DNA of 10,620 bases from Clostridiales bacterium (GTDB taxonomy: Bacteria; Bacillota_A; Clostridia; Christensenellales; Aristaeellaceae): contig JAAYZL010000054.1 of assembly GCA_012514855.1 (NCBI GenBank), positions 1 through 10,620 of the forward strand. The letters run 5' to 3'. Both the position numbers and the translations under genes were made by a program. The notes beneath the pieces were generated by a model. It ran no database searches. It was not told the origin of the DNA and saw only the letters and a list, made by a program, of their open reading frames with translations. This document shows, one piece after another, positions 1-5,277 of the stretch (position 1 is the stretch's first letter; every line of letters starts with the position of its first letter).

Positions 1-534
1 CGCTGGCTCGGCCGGCTGATCCTCGAATACTTCGAGAAGAACGGGACCGGGACGAAGAACGTCGCCTACATCGAGGGCTCGCCGGGCTCGAGCTACACGA
101 CGAACCTGACCACCGGCATCGGGGAAATCCTCTCGGGAACCGACGTCGTCATCCTCAACGACCACCAGTACGCCGACTTCGACCCCTCGAAGGCGATGAC
201 CATCATGGAGGACCTGCTGACGAAGTACGGCTCGGAGATCGACCTGGTCGTCGCGCAGGACGGCGGCATGTTCCAGGGCGCGTACTCGGCGATCGAGGCC
301 TCCGGGTACCTCGGCGAGATGGGCATACTCTGCCAGGGCCAGGACCTGATCGTCCGCGAGAAGCTCGAGAGCGGCGAACTGTACGCCTCCGTCGCGCAGG
401 ACCCGTTCACCGAGGGCACCGTCACGGTCGAGATGCTCGACAAGATCATCAGGGGAGAGCCGGTCGACCACTGGACCTTTGTCCCCACCGGGCCGATCTA
501 CGCCGCGGACGTGGAGAATTTCAGCTGGTTCTAG
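1..534 (+). CDS. Sugar ABC transporter substrate-binding protein, Peripla_BP_4 type (5' truncated by window edge)
   Basis: The reading frame is open from the first base to the TAG at 532-534 and gives the last 177 residues of a periplasmic-binding-protein fold. Such extracytoplasmic proteins bind a sugar or a small signal such as autoinducer-2 and deliver it to an ABC permease. Visible hallmarks are the second-lobe pattern NVAYIEGSPGSS near the start, the strand-loop IDLVVAQDGGMFQGAYSAIEASG (fragment residues 81-103), where the family reads 'I..v...nD.mA.Ga..Ai...G', the following strand GILCQGQD, and the C-terminal 'ASVAQDPFTEG' with 'DKIIRGEPV'. The N-terminal lobe, signal peptide and start lie outside the window, so the ligand cannot be inferred. 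A strong terminator follows, so this is the end of its transcription unit. Family call firm; substrate unknown. Confidence 0.85.
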   Translation, partial: RWLGRLILEYFEKNGTGTKNVAYIEGSPGSSYTTNLTTGIGEILSGTDVVILNDHQYADFDPSKAMTIMEDLLTKYGSEIDLVVAQDGGMFQGAYSAIEASGYLGEMGILCQGQDLIVREKLESGELYASVAQDPFTEGTVTVEMLDKIIRGEPVDHWTFVPTGPIYAADVENFSWF

Positions 535-584
535 GCAACCGCCGATTTCATCCCACGCGCGCTGGCGGCTGCATTTCCGCCATC

Positions 585-618
585 CCGGGCCCGGCTTCAC
601 AGCCGGGCCCGGTCTTTC
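585..618 (+). terminator. Rho-independent terminator after the sugar-binding protein gene
   Basis: A perfect 12-bp stem, CCGGGCCCGGCT (585-596) with AGCCGGGCCCGG (601-612), closes a TCAC loop and is followed by TCTTTC. It lies 50 bases past the stop codon at 534 and separates this unit from the mgtA promoter. The T-run is short and interrupted, but the stem is very strong. Confidence 0.8.
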
Positions 619-702
619 GGAAAAGCCGACGGCAAACCCGCTTCAATTTTCGCGCCCGTGCCGCGCCGCGCCGGAGCCGGCGAAAAATTAACAGTCGCCG
701 GG

Positions 703-731
703 TTGATTCGCGCGATCTTTTGCCGTATACT
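703..731 (+). promoter_or_regulatory. Sigma-A-type promoter of the mgtA leader/mgtA unit
   Basis: TTGATT (703-708) and TATACT (726-731) are separated by exactly 17 bases, a near-consensus housekeeping promoter. A start of transcription near 738-740 would give a leader of about 240 nt before mgtA, containing the small ORF at 771 and the terminator at 908. The stretch 619-702 between the preceding terminator and this promoter shows nothing recognisable. Confidence 0.75.
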
Positions 732-756
732 ACTGGGGGGCTTATCGACATTTCAC

Positions 757-766
757 AAGGTGGTGA
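757..766 (+). promoter_or_regulatory. Ribosome binding site of the leader ORF
   Basis: AAGGTGGTGA lies immediately before ACAATG; the AGGTGG core ends 7 bases from the ATG at 771. This good match to the anti-SD is the main reason to regard the 36-codon ORF as translated. It lies just upstream of the strand of the proposed antiterminator (769-782), so initiation and antitermination would compete. Confidence 0.7.
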
Positions 767-770
767 GACA

Positions 771-881
771 ATGGACGGCGAACCGCGAGGTCTTGTCAGC
801 GGCCTCGTACCTCAAGGTGAAACCATCGACCGATGGACCAGCGTTGACCGCGGGTTGTTGTCCGTTGCGCGTCCGTGCTGA
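771..881 (+). CDS. Candidate mgtA leader peptide (36 aa)
   Basis: ATG at 771 to TGA at 879-881 encodes 36 residues, starting MDGEPRGLVSGLVPQ and ending LLSVARPC. The evidence for translation is the strong ribosome binding site 7 bases upstream, the near-consensus promoter 40 bases upstream, and its place inside a leader that ends in an intrinsic terminator. The peptide is hydrophilic, has no membrane segment or signal sequence, and does not resemble a domain I know. It starts with two acidic residues and a proline within the first five positions (M-D-G-E-P), a feature shared with the E. coli mgtA leader peptide MgtL (M-E-P-D-P). The stop codon falls in the loop of a small hairpin, GTCCG 871-875 with TGGAC 882-886. 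A cis-acting leader peptide whose translation controls read-through into mgtA is the best reading. A free-standing small protein is the alternative. Homology to MgtL is not claimed. Confidence 0.6.
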   Translation: MDGEPRGLVSGLVPQGETIDRWTSVDRGLLSVARPC

Positions 882-907
882 TGGACTGATCCTCACGCAT
901 GTTTTTC

Positions 908-930
908 GCCGTCCGTTGGGGCGGCTTTTT
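908..930 (+). terminator. Intrinsic terminator (attenuator) in the mgtA leader
   Basis: GCCGTCC (908-914) pairs with GGGCGGC (919-925) around a GTTG loop (7 bp, one G-U), followed at once by TTTTT (926-930). It lies 26 bases past the stop of the leader ORF and 53 bases before the preferred mgtA start. It is therefore placed to end transcription before the ATPase gene rather than after another gene. Its 5' arm and loop are exactly the bases that can pair with the leader-ORF start region. Confidence 0.75.
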
Positions 931-983
931 GCTGCGCATCCGATGTTTTCACTGGGGAATCCTAAGAGAAAGGAATGATACCA

Positions 984-3629
984 GTGAACTTCATGAACAA
1001 GAAGAGAATCGGCAGGCAGATTCAAAAGAACAGGCAGGACAGCGAGACGAAGCTCCGCTCGCATGCGTTCCTCGCGGAGGAGGATCTCTTTTCGCGCCTG
1101 TCCGCCGCGCGGACAGGGCTTTCAAGCGAAGAAGCGGAAGACAGGCAGGACGAATTCGGGAAGAACATCATCACCATCGGGCAAAAGAATACCCTGCTGC
1201 ACAGGATACGGGAGGCGGTGATCAACCCCTTCAACGTCATACTGCTCGTCGTCGCCCTGATCACGTATTTCACGGATGTTGTCGCGTCGCTTCGGCCCGA
1301 CTATCTCACCGTGACCATCATCCTGGCGCTGGTGCTCCTCTCGAGTCTGATCGCGTTTGTGCAGAGCCAGCGCTCGAACGCGGCCACAGAAGCGCTGTCG
1401 AAGATGATCTCCAACAGAGCGGACGTCTGGCGCGACGGAGAGCTCCGCGAAATTCCGATGGACGAGGTCGTTCCCGGCGACATCGTCCGGCTCTCCGCGG
1501 GCGACATGCTCCCGGCGGACGTGCGGTTTCTTGCGACGAAGGACACCTTTGTCGCGCAGGCGGCACTGACCGGCGAGTCCAACCCCGTGGAGAAATTCAG
1601 CGACGTTCCCAACAAGCCGGACGACGCTCTGACGGATTTGAAAAATCTCGGTCTCATGGGCTCCAACGTGATCAGCGGAAGCGCCACGGCCGTAGTGCTG
1701 GCCACCGGCAACGACACGTATTTCGGATCGATGGCGAAATCCCTGTCCGGCGACAGGGCGAAGAGCAGCTTTGAGCGCGGCGTGGACTCGGTCAGCAGGC
1801 TGCTGGTACGGATGATGCTGGTGATGGTCCCCGTCGTATTCCTGATCAACGGGCTGGCGAAGGGCGACTGGGCCAGCGCGCTGCTCTTTGCGGTCAGCAT
1901 TGCGGTGGGCCTTACGCCGGAGATGCTGCCCGTGATCATGACTTCGACGCTGGCGAAGGGCGCGGTCTCGATGTCCAGACACAAGGTTATTGTGCGCACG
2001 CTCGGCGCGATCCAGACCTTCGGGGAGATGGACGTGCTCTGCACCGACAAGACCGGCACGCTGACCGAGGACAAGATCGTGCTGGAGAAGTACATGAACC
2101 TGCATGGCGAAGACGACGCCCGCATCCTCAGGCACGCCTACCTCAACAGCTATTTTCAGACCGGCCTGAAGAACTTGATCGACCTCGCCATCATCAACCG
2201 CGCCGTGCAGAACGGATTGCAAAATACCCTGGACGCCTATCATCGCGCGGACGAAATCCCCTTTGATTTTACCCGGCGCAGGATGAGCGTGGTTCTGGCA
2301 GACAAAACCGGCAAGCGGCAGCTGATCACCAAGGGCGCGGTGGAGGAAATCATCGCCATATCCGCCTTTGTGGAGATGAACGGACGCGTGCTGCCCATGG
2401 ACGAGGAAGCCCGGCGCGTGGCGATGGCGACCTACGAAAAGCACAATGCCGATGGCCTCAGGATGATCGCCGTGGCGCAGAAAAACGAGGTTCCGGGCAT
2501 CGGGACGTTCAGCGTGGCCGACGAACGGGACATGGTCTTGATCGGCTTCGTGGGTTTCCTCGACCCGCCCAAGGAGAGCGCAAGGGCCGCGATTTCCGCG
2601 CTCAGCGAGCACGGGGTGCGGACCGTCGTTCTGACCGGGGACAGCGAAGGAGTGGCCGTCAAGGTCTGCGGCAAGGTGGGCGTGAACACCGAACGGCTGC
2701 TGACGGGCCGCGACGTGGAGCAGATGGACAACGCGGCGCTTCTGGAAGCGGTAAGGATCTGCGACCTGTTCGCGAAGCTGTCGCCGGCCCAAAAGGAGCG
2801 GGTTGTCGCTGCGTTTCAGGCCGCGGGGCATACGGTCGGCTATATGGGCGACGGCATCAACGACGCGCTGCCGCTCAGGCAAGCGGATGTGGGCATTTCG
2901 GTGGACAGCGCCGTGGACATCGCCAAGGAGACCGCCGACATCGTTCTACTGAAGAAGGATCTGATGGTGCTCGAGGAGGGCGTCATCGAGGGCCGCCGCA
3001 CGTTCGGAAACATCATCAAATACATCAAGATGGCGGCGAGCGGCAATTTCGGCAACATGATCTCGGTGATCGTCGCCAGCATCTTCCTGCCGTTTTTGCC
3101 GATGCTGCCGGTGCAGATACTGACACAGAACCTGCTGTGCGACTTCTCGCAGATGGGCATACCGTTTGACAGCGTGGACAGGGAATACATCAAAAAGCCG
3201 CGCAAATGGGAGACGCGGTCGATCAAGTCCTTCATGGCGCACATGGGGCCGCTGAGCTCCGTGTTCGACGTCCTGTGCTTCGCCGTGATCTGGTGGGTCG
3301 TCGGCGCGAACAGGGTGGAGCTCGCGCCGCTGTTCCAGTGCGGGTGGTTCGTGTTCGGCACGGTGTCGCAGGTGCTGGTCATCCACATGATCCGCACGGC
3401 CAGAATTCCGTTTTTGCAGAGTATGCCGTCTCTGCCTCTGTTCCTGTCGACGTTCCTCGTCGCGGCCGTCGCGCTCGCGACGGGCTTTACCGGCCTTGCG
3501 ATCGGCCTCGACATGCAGCGCCTGCCGTCGATGTTCGCCCCGTGGCTCGCGGTGATTCTGGCGGGATATCTTCTGTGCGTGCAGATTGTCAAGACAGCGT
3601 ATGTGCGCCGGTACGGGGAGTGGATGTAA
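984..3629 (+). CDS. mgtA: Magnesium-translocating P-type ATPase (type IIIB)
   Basis: ATP-driven importer that brings Mg2+ across the cytoplasmic membrane. Motifs in order (numbered from the GTG at 984): an N-terminal cytoplasmic segment; an actuator-domain TGES at 196-199; PEMLP at 312-316, the ion-pathway motif in membrane helix 4 that is characteristic of MgtA-type pumps; the phosphorylation loop CTDKTGTLT with catalytic Asp355; the nucleotide-binding domain with FDFTRRRMSVV and KGAVEEI; LTGD; the hinge motif GDGIND at 622-627; and a C-terminal set of hydrophobic segments (about 670-875). The length, 881 aa, is normal for the family and no frame damage is seen. Start choice: an ATG at 975 directly abuts the AAAGGA (969-974), which leaves no spacer. 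GTG at 984 has 9 bases and is preferred; ATG at 993 is 18 bases away. Expression probably depends on read-through of the leader terminator at 908-930. Mg2+ specificity is inferred from family motifs. Confidence 0.93.
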   Translation: MNFMNKKRIGRQIQKNRQDSETKLRSHAFLAEEDLFSRLSAARTGLSSEEAEDRQDEFGKNIITIGQKNTLLHRIREAVINPFNVILLVVALITYFTDVVASLRPDYLTVTIILALVLLSSLIAFVQSQRSNAATEALSKMISNRADVWRDGELREIPMDEVVPGDIVRLSAGDMLPADVRFLATKDTFVAQAALTGESNPVEKFSDVPNKPDDALTDLKNLGLMGSNVISGSATAVVLATGNDTYFGSMAKSLSGDRAKSSFERGVDSVSRLLVRMMLVMVPVVFLINGLAKGDWASALLFAVSIAVGLTPEMLPVIMTSTLAKGAVSMSRHKVIVRTLGAIQTFGEMDVLCTDKTGTLTEDKIVLEKYMNLHGEDDARILRHAYLNSYFQTGLKNLIDLAIINRAVQNGLQNTLDAYHRADEIPFDFTRRRMSVVLADKTGKRQLITKGAVEEIIAISAFVEMNGRVLPMDEEARRVAMATYEKHNADGLRMIAVAQKNEVPGIGTFSVADERDMVLIGFVGFLDPPKESARAAISALSEHGVRTVVLTGDSEGVAVKVCGKVGVNTERLLTGRDVEQMDNAALLEAVRICDLFAKLSPAQKERVVAAFQAAGHTVGYMGDGINDALPLRQADVGISVDSAVDIAKETADIVLLKKDLMVLEEGVIEGRRTFGNIIKYIKMAASGNFGNMISVIVASIFLPFLPMLPVQILTQNLLCDFSQMGIPFDSVDREYIKKPRKWETRSIKSFMAHMGPLSSVFDVLCFAVIWWVVGANRVELAPLFQCGWFVFGTVSQVLVIHMIRTARIPFLQSMPSLPLFLSTFLVAAVALATGFTGLAIGLDMQRLPSMFAPWLAVILAGYLLCVQIVKTAYVRRYGEWM

Positions 3630-3647
3630 GTCTGGGTGAAAATTCAA

Positions 3648-3673
3648 GGTGGGCAGGCGATCGCCTGCTCACC
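3648..3673. terminator. 26-nt palindrome between convergent genes, probable bidirectional terminator
   Basis: Eleven bases on each side (3648-3658 and 3663-3673) pair with a single G-U around GATC. It lies 18 bases after the mgtA stop and 40 bases beyond the stop of the convergent Asn-rich gene. No T-run follows on the plus strand. On the minus strand it is followed by TTGAATTTTC, so it looks more like the terminator of the minus-strand gene. The shared GCGATCGC core could also be a protein-binding palindrome. Confidence 0.5.
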
Positions 3674-3713
3674 CTCTCAAAGCATGATTCGCGGGGGAAC
3701 CGATTCCGTCGGG

Positions 3714-3884
3714 TCAGCGGTTGTTGTTCCGGTTGTCGTTGTTCTGGTTGCTGCGATTGTCCTGATTGTTGTTCCGGTTGTCGTTGTTCCGGTTGTCGTT
3801 GTTCTGGTTGTTCCGGTTGTTCTGGTTGTTCCGGTTGGCGTTTTTCTGGTTGTTGTTATTCCACTTCTTGTTCTTGTCATCCAT
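3714..3884 (-). CDS. Asparagine-rich low-complexity micro-protein (56 aa)
   Basis: From ATG at 3884 down to TGA at 3714-3716, 30 of 56 residues are Asn, with Gln, Arg and Asp making up most of the rest. The protein starts MDDKNKKWNNNN and continues as irregular NNQ, NNR and NNDNR units with no hydrophobic core. It should be disordered, soluble and basic. This start is chosen because GGGAGG at 3895-3900 lies 10 bases upstream. An ATG at 3911 in the same frame would add nine residues (MDVKGGSTG) but has no ribosome binding site. The opposite strand over the same bases reads as a run of Val/Leu/Ile in one frame and Gly/Cys/Ser in another, which are artefacts of the repeat. Short Asn/Gln-rich proteins of this kind do occur in Clostridia; I know of no established function. 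Gene status rests on the SD, the stop and the consistent polar composition. Confidence 0.55.
   Translation of the reverse strand: MDDKNKKWNNNNQKNANRNNQNNRNNQNNDNRNNDNRNNNQDNRSNQNNDNRNNNR
3720..3838. repeat. Degenerate short tandem repeats inside the Asn-rich gene
   Basis: Units such as GGTTGTCGTTGTTCC and GGTTGTTCC recur head to tail with small changes (plus-strand spelling). Unit lengths are multiples of three, so the minus-strand frame is kept and the encoded repeat is NN followed by Q, R or D. The tract probably grows and shrinks by slippage or recombination. It is the only clear repeat tract in the window. Confidence 0.65.
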
Positions 3885-4009
3885 GCCTGTCGAGCCTCCC
3901 TTCACGTCCATTGTTCTCGCGCGCCGGGGTTTTTATGCATTCCTGCGGCTGAATAAACGCCGGGAAAATGAAAAGCATACTAAGGGACCCGATGAGAGGT
4001 GACAGGCAC

Positions 4010-5173
4010 ATGATGATCATAAAGAACGGCAGAATCCTGACGATGGCCGGCGCGACCCACGAACGCGGTTTTCTGACAATAGAAGGCAAAAAAATCGGAA
4101 AAGTCGGCGCGCTTGACGACCTGCGCGAATCCGGCCGGGACTGCGCCGTCATCGACGCGGAGGGCGGCTGGGTGCTTCCCGGAATCGTCGAGGCGCACTG
4201 CCACATGGGAATCTCCGGCGAAAAGGTCGGGCTGGAGGGCAACGACTGCAACGAGGCGATGGAGCCGGTCACGCCCTATCTTCGGGCGCTGGACGCGATC
4301 AATCCGATGGACGCGGCGTTTCACAGCGCGATACTGGCCGGCATCACCTCCGCGATGATCGGGCCGGGCAGCTCGAACGTCGTCGGCGGCCAGTTTGTGT
4401 TCGTCAAGACGAGCGGCAGGCGCCTCGACGACATGGTCGTGCTCGAGCCCGCCGCGATGAAGGTCGCGTTCGGCGAAAACCCGAAGAAGAACTACATGGA
4501 CCAGAGCCGCATGCCCTCGACCCGGATGAGCGTCGCGGCGCTCCTGCGCGAGGAGCTGATGCTGGCCCGGCAGTACGAAGCCGCCAAGAAAGACGGCGGC
4601 GAGAAATTCGAGGAGGATTTCAAATACGAGTGCTGGCTTCCGGTGCTGCGCGGGGAAATCCCCCTCAAGGCGCATGTGCACAGGGCCGACGACATTTTGA
4701 CGGCGATACGCATCGCGAGGGAGTTCGGCCTCGAGATGACGCTCGACCACTGCACGGAGGGACATCTGATCGCCGGCGCGATCCAAAAATCCGGGTTCCC
4801 GGCGATCGTCGGCCCGTCGCTCGCGTCGAGGCGCAAGCCCGAGGTGCAGTACGGCGACTTCAAGACGGCCGGGGTGCTGAAGGACGCCGGGGTAAAGGTC
4901 GCGATCACGACCGACCACCCCGTGTCGCTGATCCAGTACCTGCCGATCTGCGCGGGGCTCGCCGCGCGGGAAGGGCTGGGGGTCGAGGAGGCGCTGAGGG
5001 CGATCACGATCAACGCCGCGGAAATCTGCAATGTCGCCGACCGCGTCGGCAGCCTCGCGCCCGGGAAGGACGCGGATGTGGCGATCTTCTCCGGCAACCC
5101 GCTCGAGGTGTTCACAAGGACACTCTATACGATCATCGACGGGGAGGTCGCATACGACCATCGGGCGACGTAG
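4010..5173 (+). CDS. Metal-dependent amidohydrolase (imidazolonepropionase-like TIM barrel), substrate unknown
   Basis: Cytoplasmic hydrolase of the amidohydrolase superfamily, 387 aa, full length. Typical order is visible: a small N-terminal beta domain (IIKNGRILTMAG); the strand-1 metal motif EAHCHMG, with His63 and His65 as HxH; KAHVHRADD with His222/His224; LDHCTEGH with His247; the strand-8 acid in ITTDHP (Asp302); and the closing ITINAAEICNVADRVGSLAPGKDADVAIFSGNP, the usual return to the beta domain. These are the metal ligands expected of cyclic-amide or C-N hydrolases. No residue that would name the substrate is obvious; the closest group in my knowledge is the uncharacterised 'Met-dependent hydrolase C' branch near imidazolonepropionase. 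Start: ATG at 4010 has AGGTGA (3997-4002) 7 bases upstream; an in-frame ATG at 3968 has no such site. The gene stands alone and is followed by a terminator. A promoter upstream is unclear (TTGTTC 3911 with TATGCA 3934 is a weak candidate). Confidence 0.85.
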   Translation: MMIIKNGRILTMAGATHERGFLTIEGKKIGKVGALDDLRESGRDCAVIDAEGGWVLPGIVEAHCHMGISGEKVGLEGNDCNEAMEPVTPYLRALDAINPMDAAFHSAILAGITSAMIGPGSSNVVGGQFVFVKTSGRRLDDMVVLEPAAMKVAFGENPKKNYMDQSRMPSTRMSVAALLREELMLARQYEAAKKDGGEKFEEDFKYECWLPVLRGEIPLKAHVHRADDILTAIRIAREFGLEMTLDHCTEGHLIAGAIQKSGFPAIVGPSLASRRKPEVQYGDFKTAGVLKDAGVKVAITTDHPVSLIQYLPICAGLAAREGLGVEEALRAITINAAEICNVADRVGSLAPGKDADVAIFSGNPLEVFTRTLYTIIDGEVAYDHRAT

Positions 5174-5189
5174 TTCTTTTGCCCGCGCG

Positions 5190-5218
5190 AAAGGGGCCCT
5201 CCCCTCCGTTTCTTTTTT
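5190..5218 (+). terminator. Terminator after the amidohydrolase gene
   Basis: AGGGG (5192-5196) and CCCCT (5201-5205) form a short stem around CCCT. Flanking AAA and TTT can extend it past a bulge, and TTTCTTTTTT follows. It starts about 18 bases after the TAG. The run TTTTTTAAAAAA means it might also work in the other direction, although no minus-strand gene ends here. Confidence 0.55.
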
Positions 5219-5260
5219 AAAAAAATGAACCAAATCCTCCCATTTTCGTCCAATAGGACA

Positions 5261-5270
5261 AAGGAGGTGG
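5261..5270 (+). promoter_or_regulatory. Strong ribosome binding site with upstream complementary CCTCC
   Basis: AAGGAGGTGG is almost fully complementary to the 16S rRNA 3' end and sits 7 bases before the ATG at 5278. Upstream, CCTCC (5236-5240) could pair with GGAGG (5263-5267), with GTCC/GGAC (5248-5251/5256-5259) as an inner stem. Partial occlusion is possible but the outer stem is only 5 bp. Confidence 0.6.
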
Positions 5271-5277
5271 AAATCCC

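Larger units (their letters stand above)
738..974 (+). promoter_or_regulatory. mgtA 5' leader: candidate transcription attenuator with leader ORF and antiterminator
   Basis: The untranslated leader between the promoter and mgtA contains a ribosome binding site and 36-codon ORF (771-881), then an intrinsic terminator (908-930) upstream of the mgtA start. Bases 769-782 (CAATGGACGGCGAA) are complementary to 905-918 (TTCGCCGTCCGTTG): 13 Watson-Crick pairs and one G-U. Those bases are the terminator's 5' arm plus its loop, so pairing them would prevent termination. The left strand of this antiterminator is the start codon region of the small ORF, so a ribosome there would block it. Related segments recur: ATGGAC at 771, 833 and 881, and GTCCGT at 860, 871 and 911, giving several mutually exclusive pairings. 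I do not see the conserved core of the M-box (ykoK) or yybP-ykoY riboswitches. The architecture is visible in the bases; Mg2+ as the signal is inferred from the downstream gene. Confidence 0.65.

Noticed and set aside
738..974. A known M-box (ykoK) or yybP-ykoY riboswitch
   Set aside because: The gene downstream made this the first guess, but I do not find the conserved GUUAGGUGAGGCUCC-like start or the other core segments. Only an Rfam search would settle it.
1122..2882. A 586-codon minus-strand open frame inside mgtA
   Set aside because: Its sequence is rich in His, Arg and Gln with no domain. It comes from GC-rich third positions opposite a clear P-type ATPase.
3636..3956. A plus-strand protein made of long Val/Leu/Ile runs, looking like a membrane protein
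   Set aside because: It is the complement of Asn codons (GTT against AAC) in the repeat of the minus-strand Asn-rich gene, and it has no ribosome binding site.
3976..3981. CATACT as the -10 of the amidohydrolase promoter
   Set aside because: No acceptable -35 lies 16-18 bases upstream. A TTGTTC/TATGCA pair further upstream is also too weak to list.
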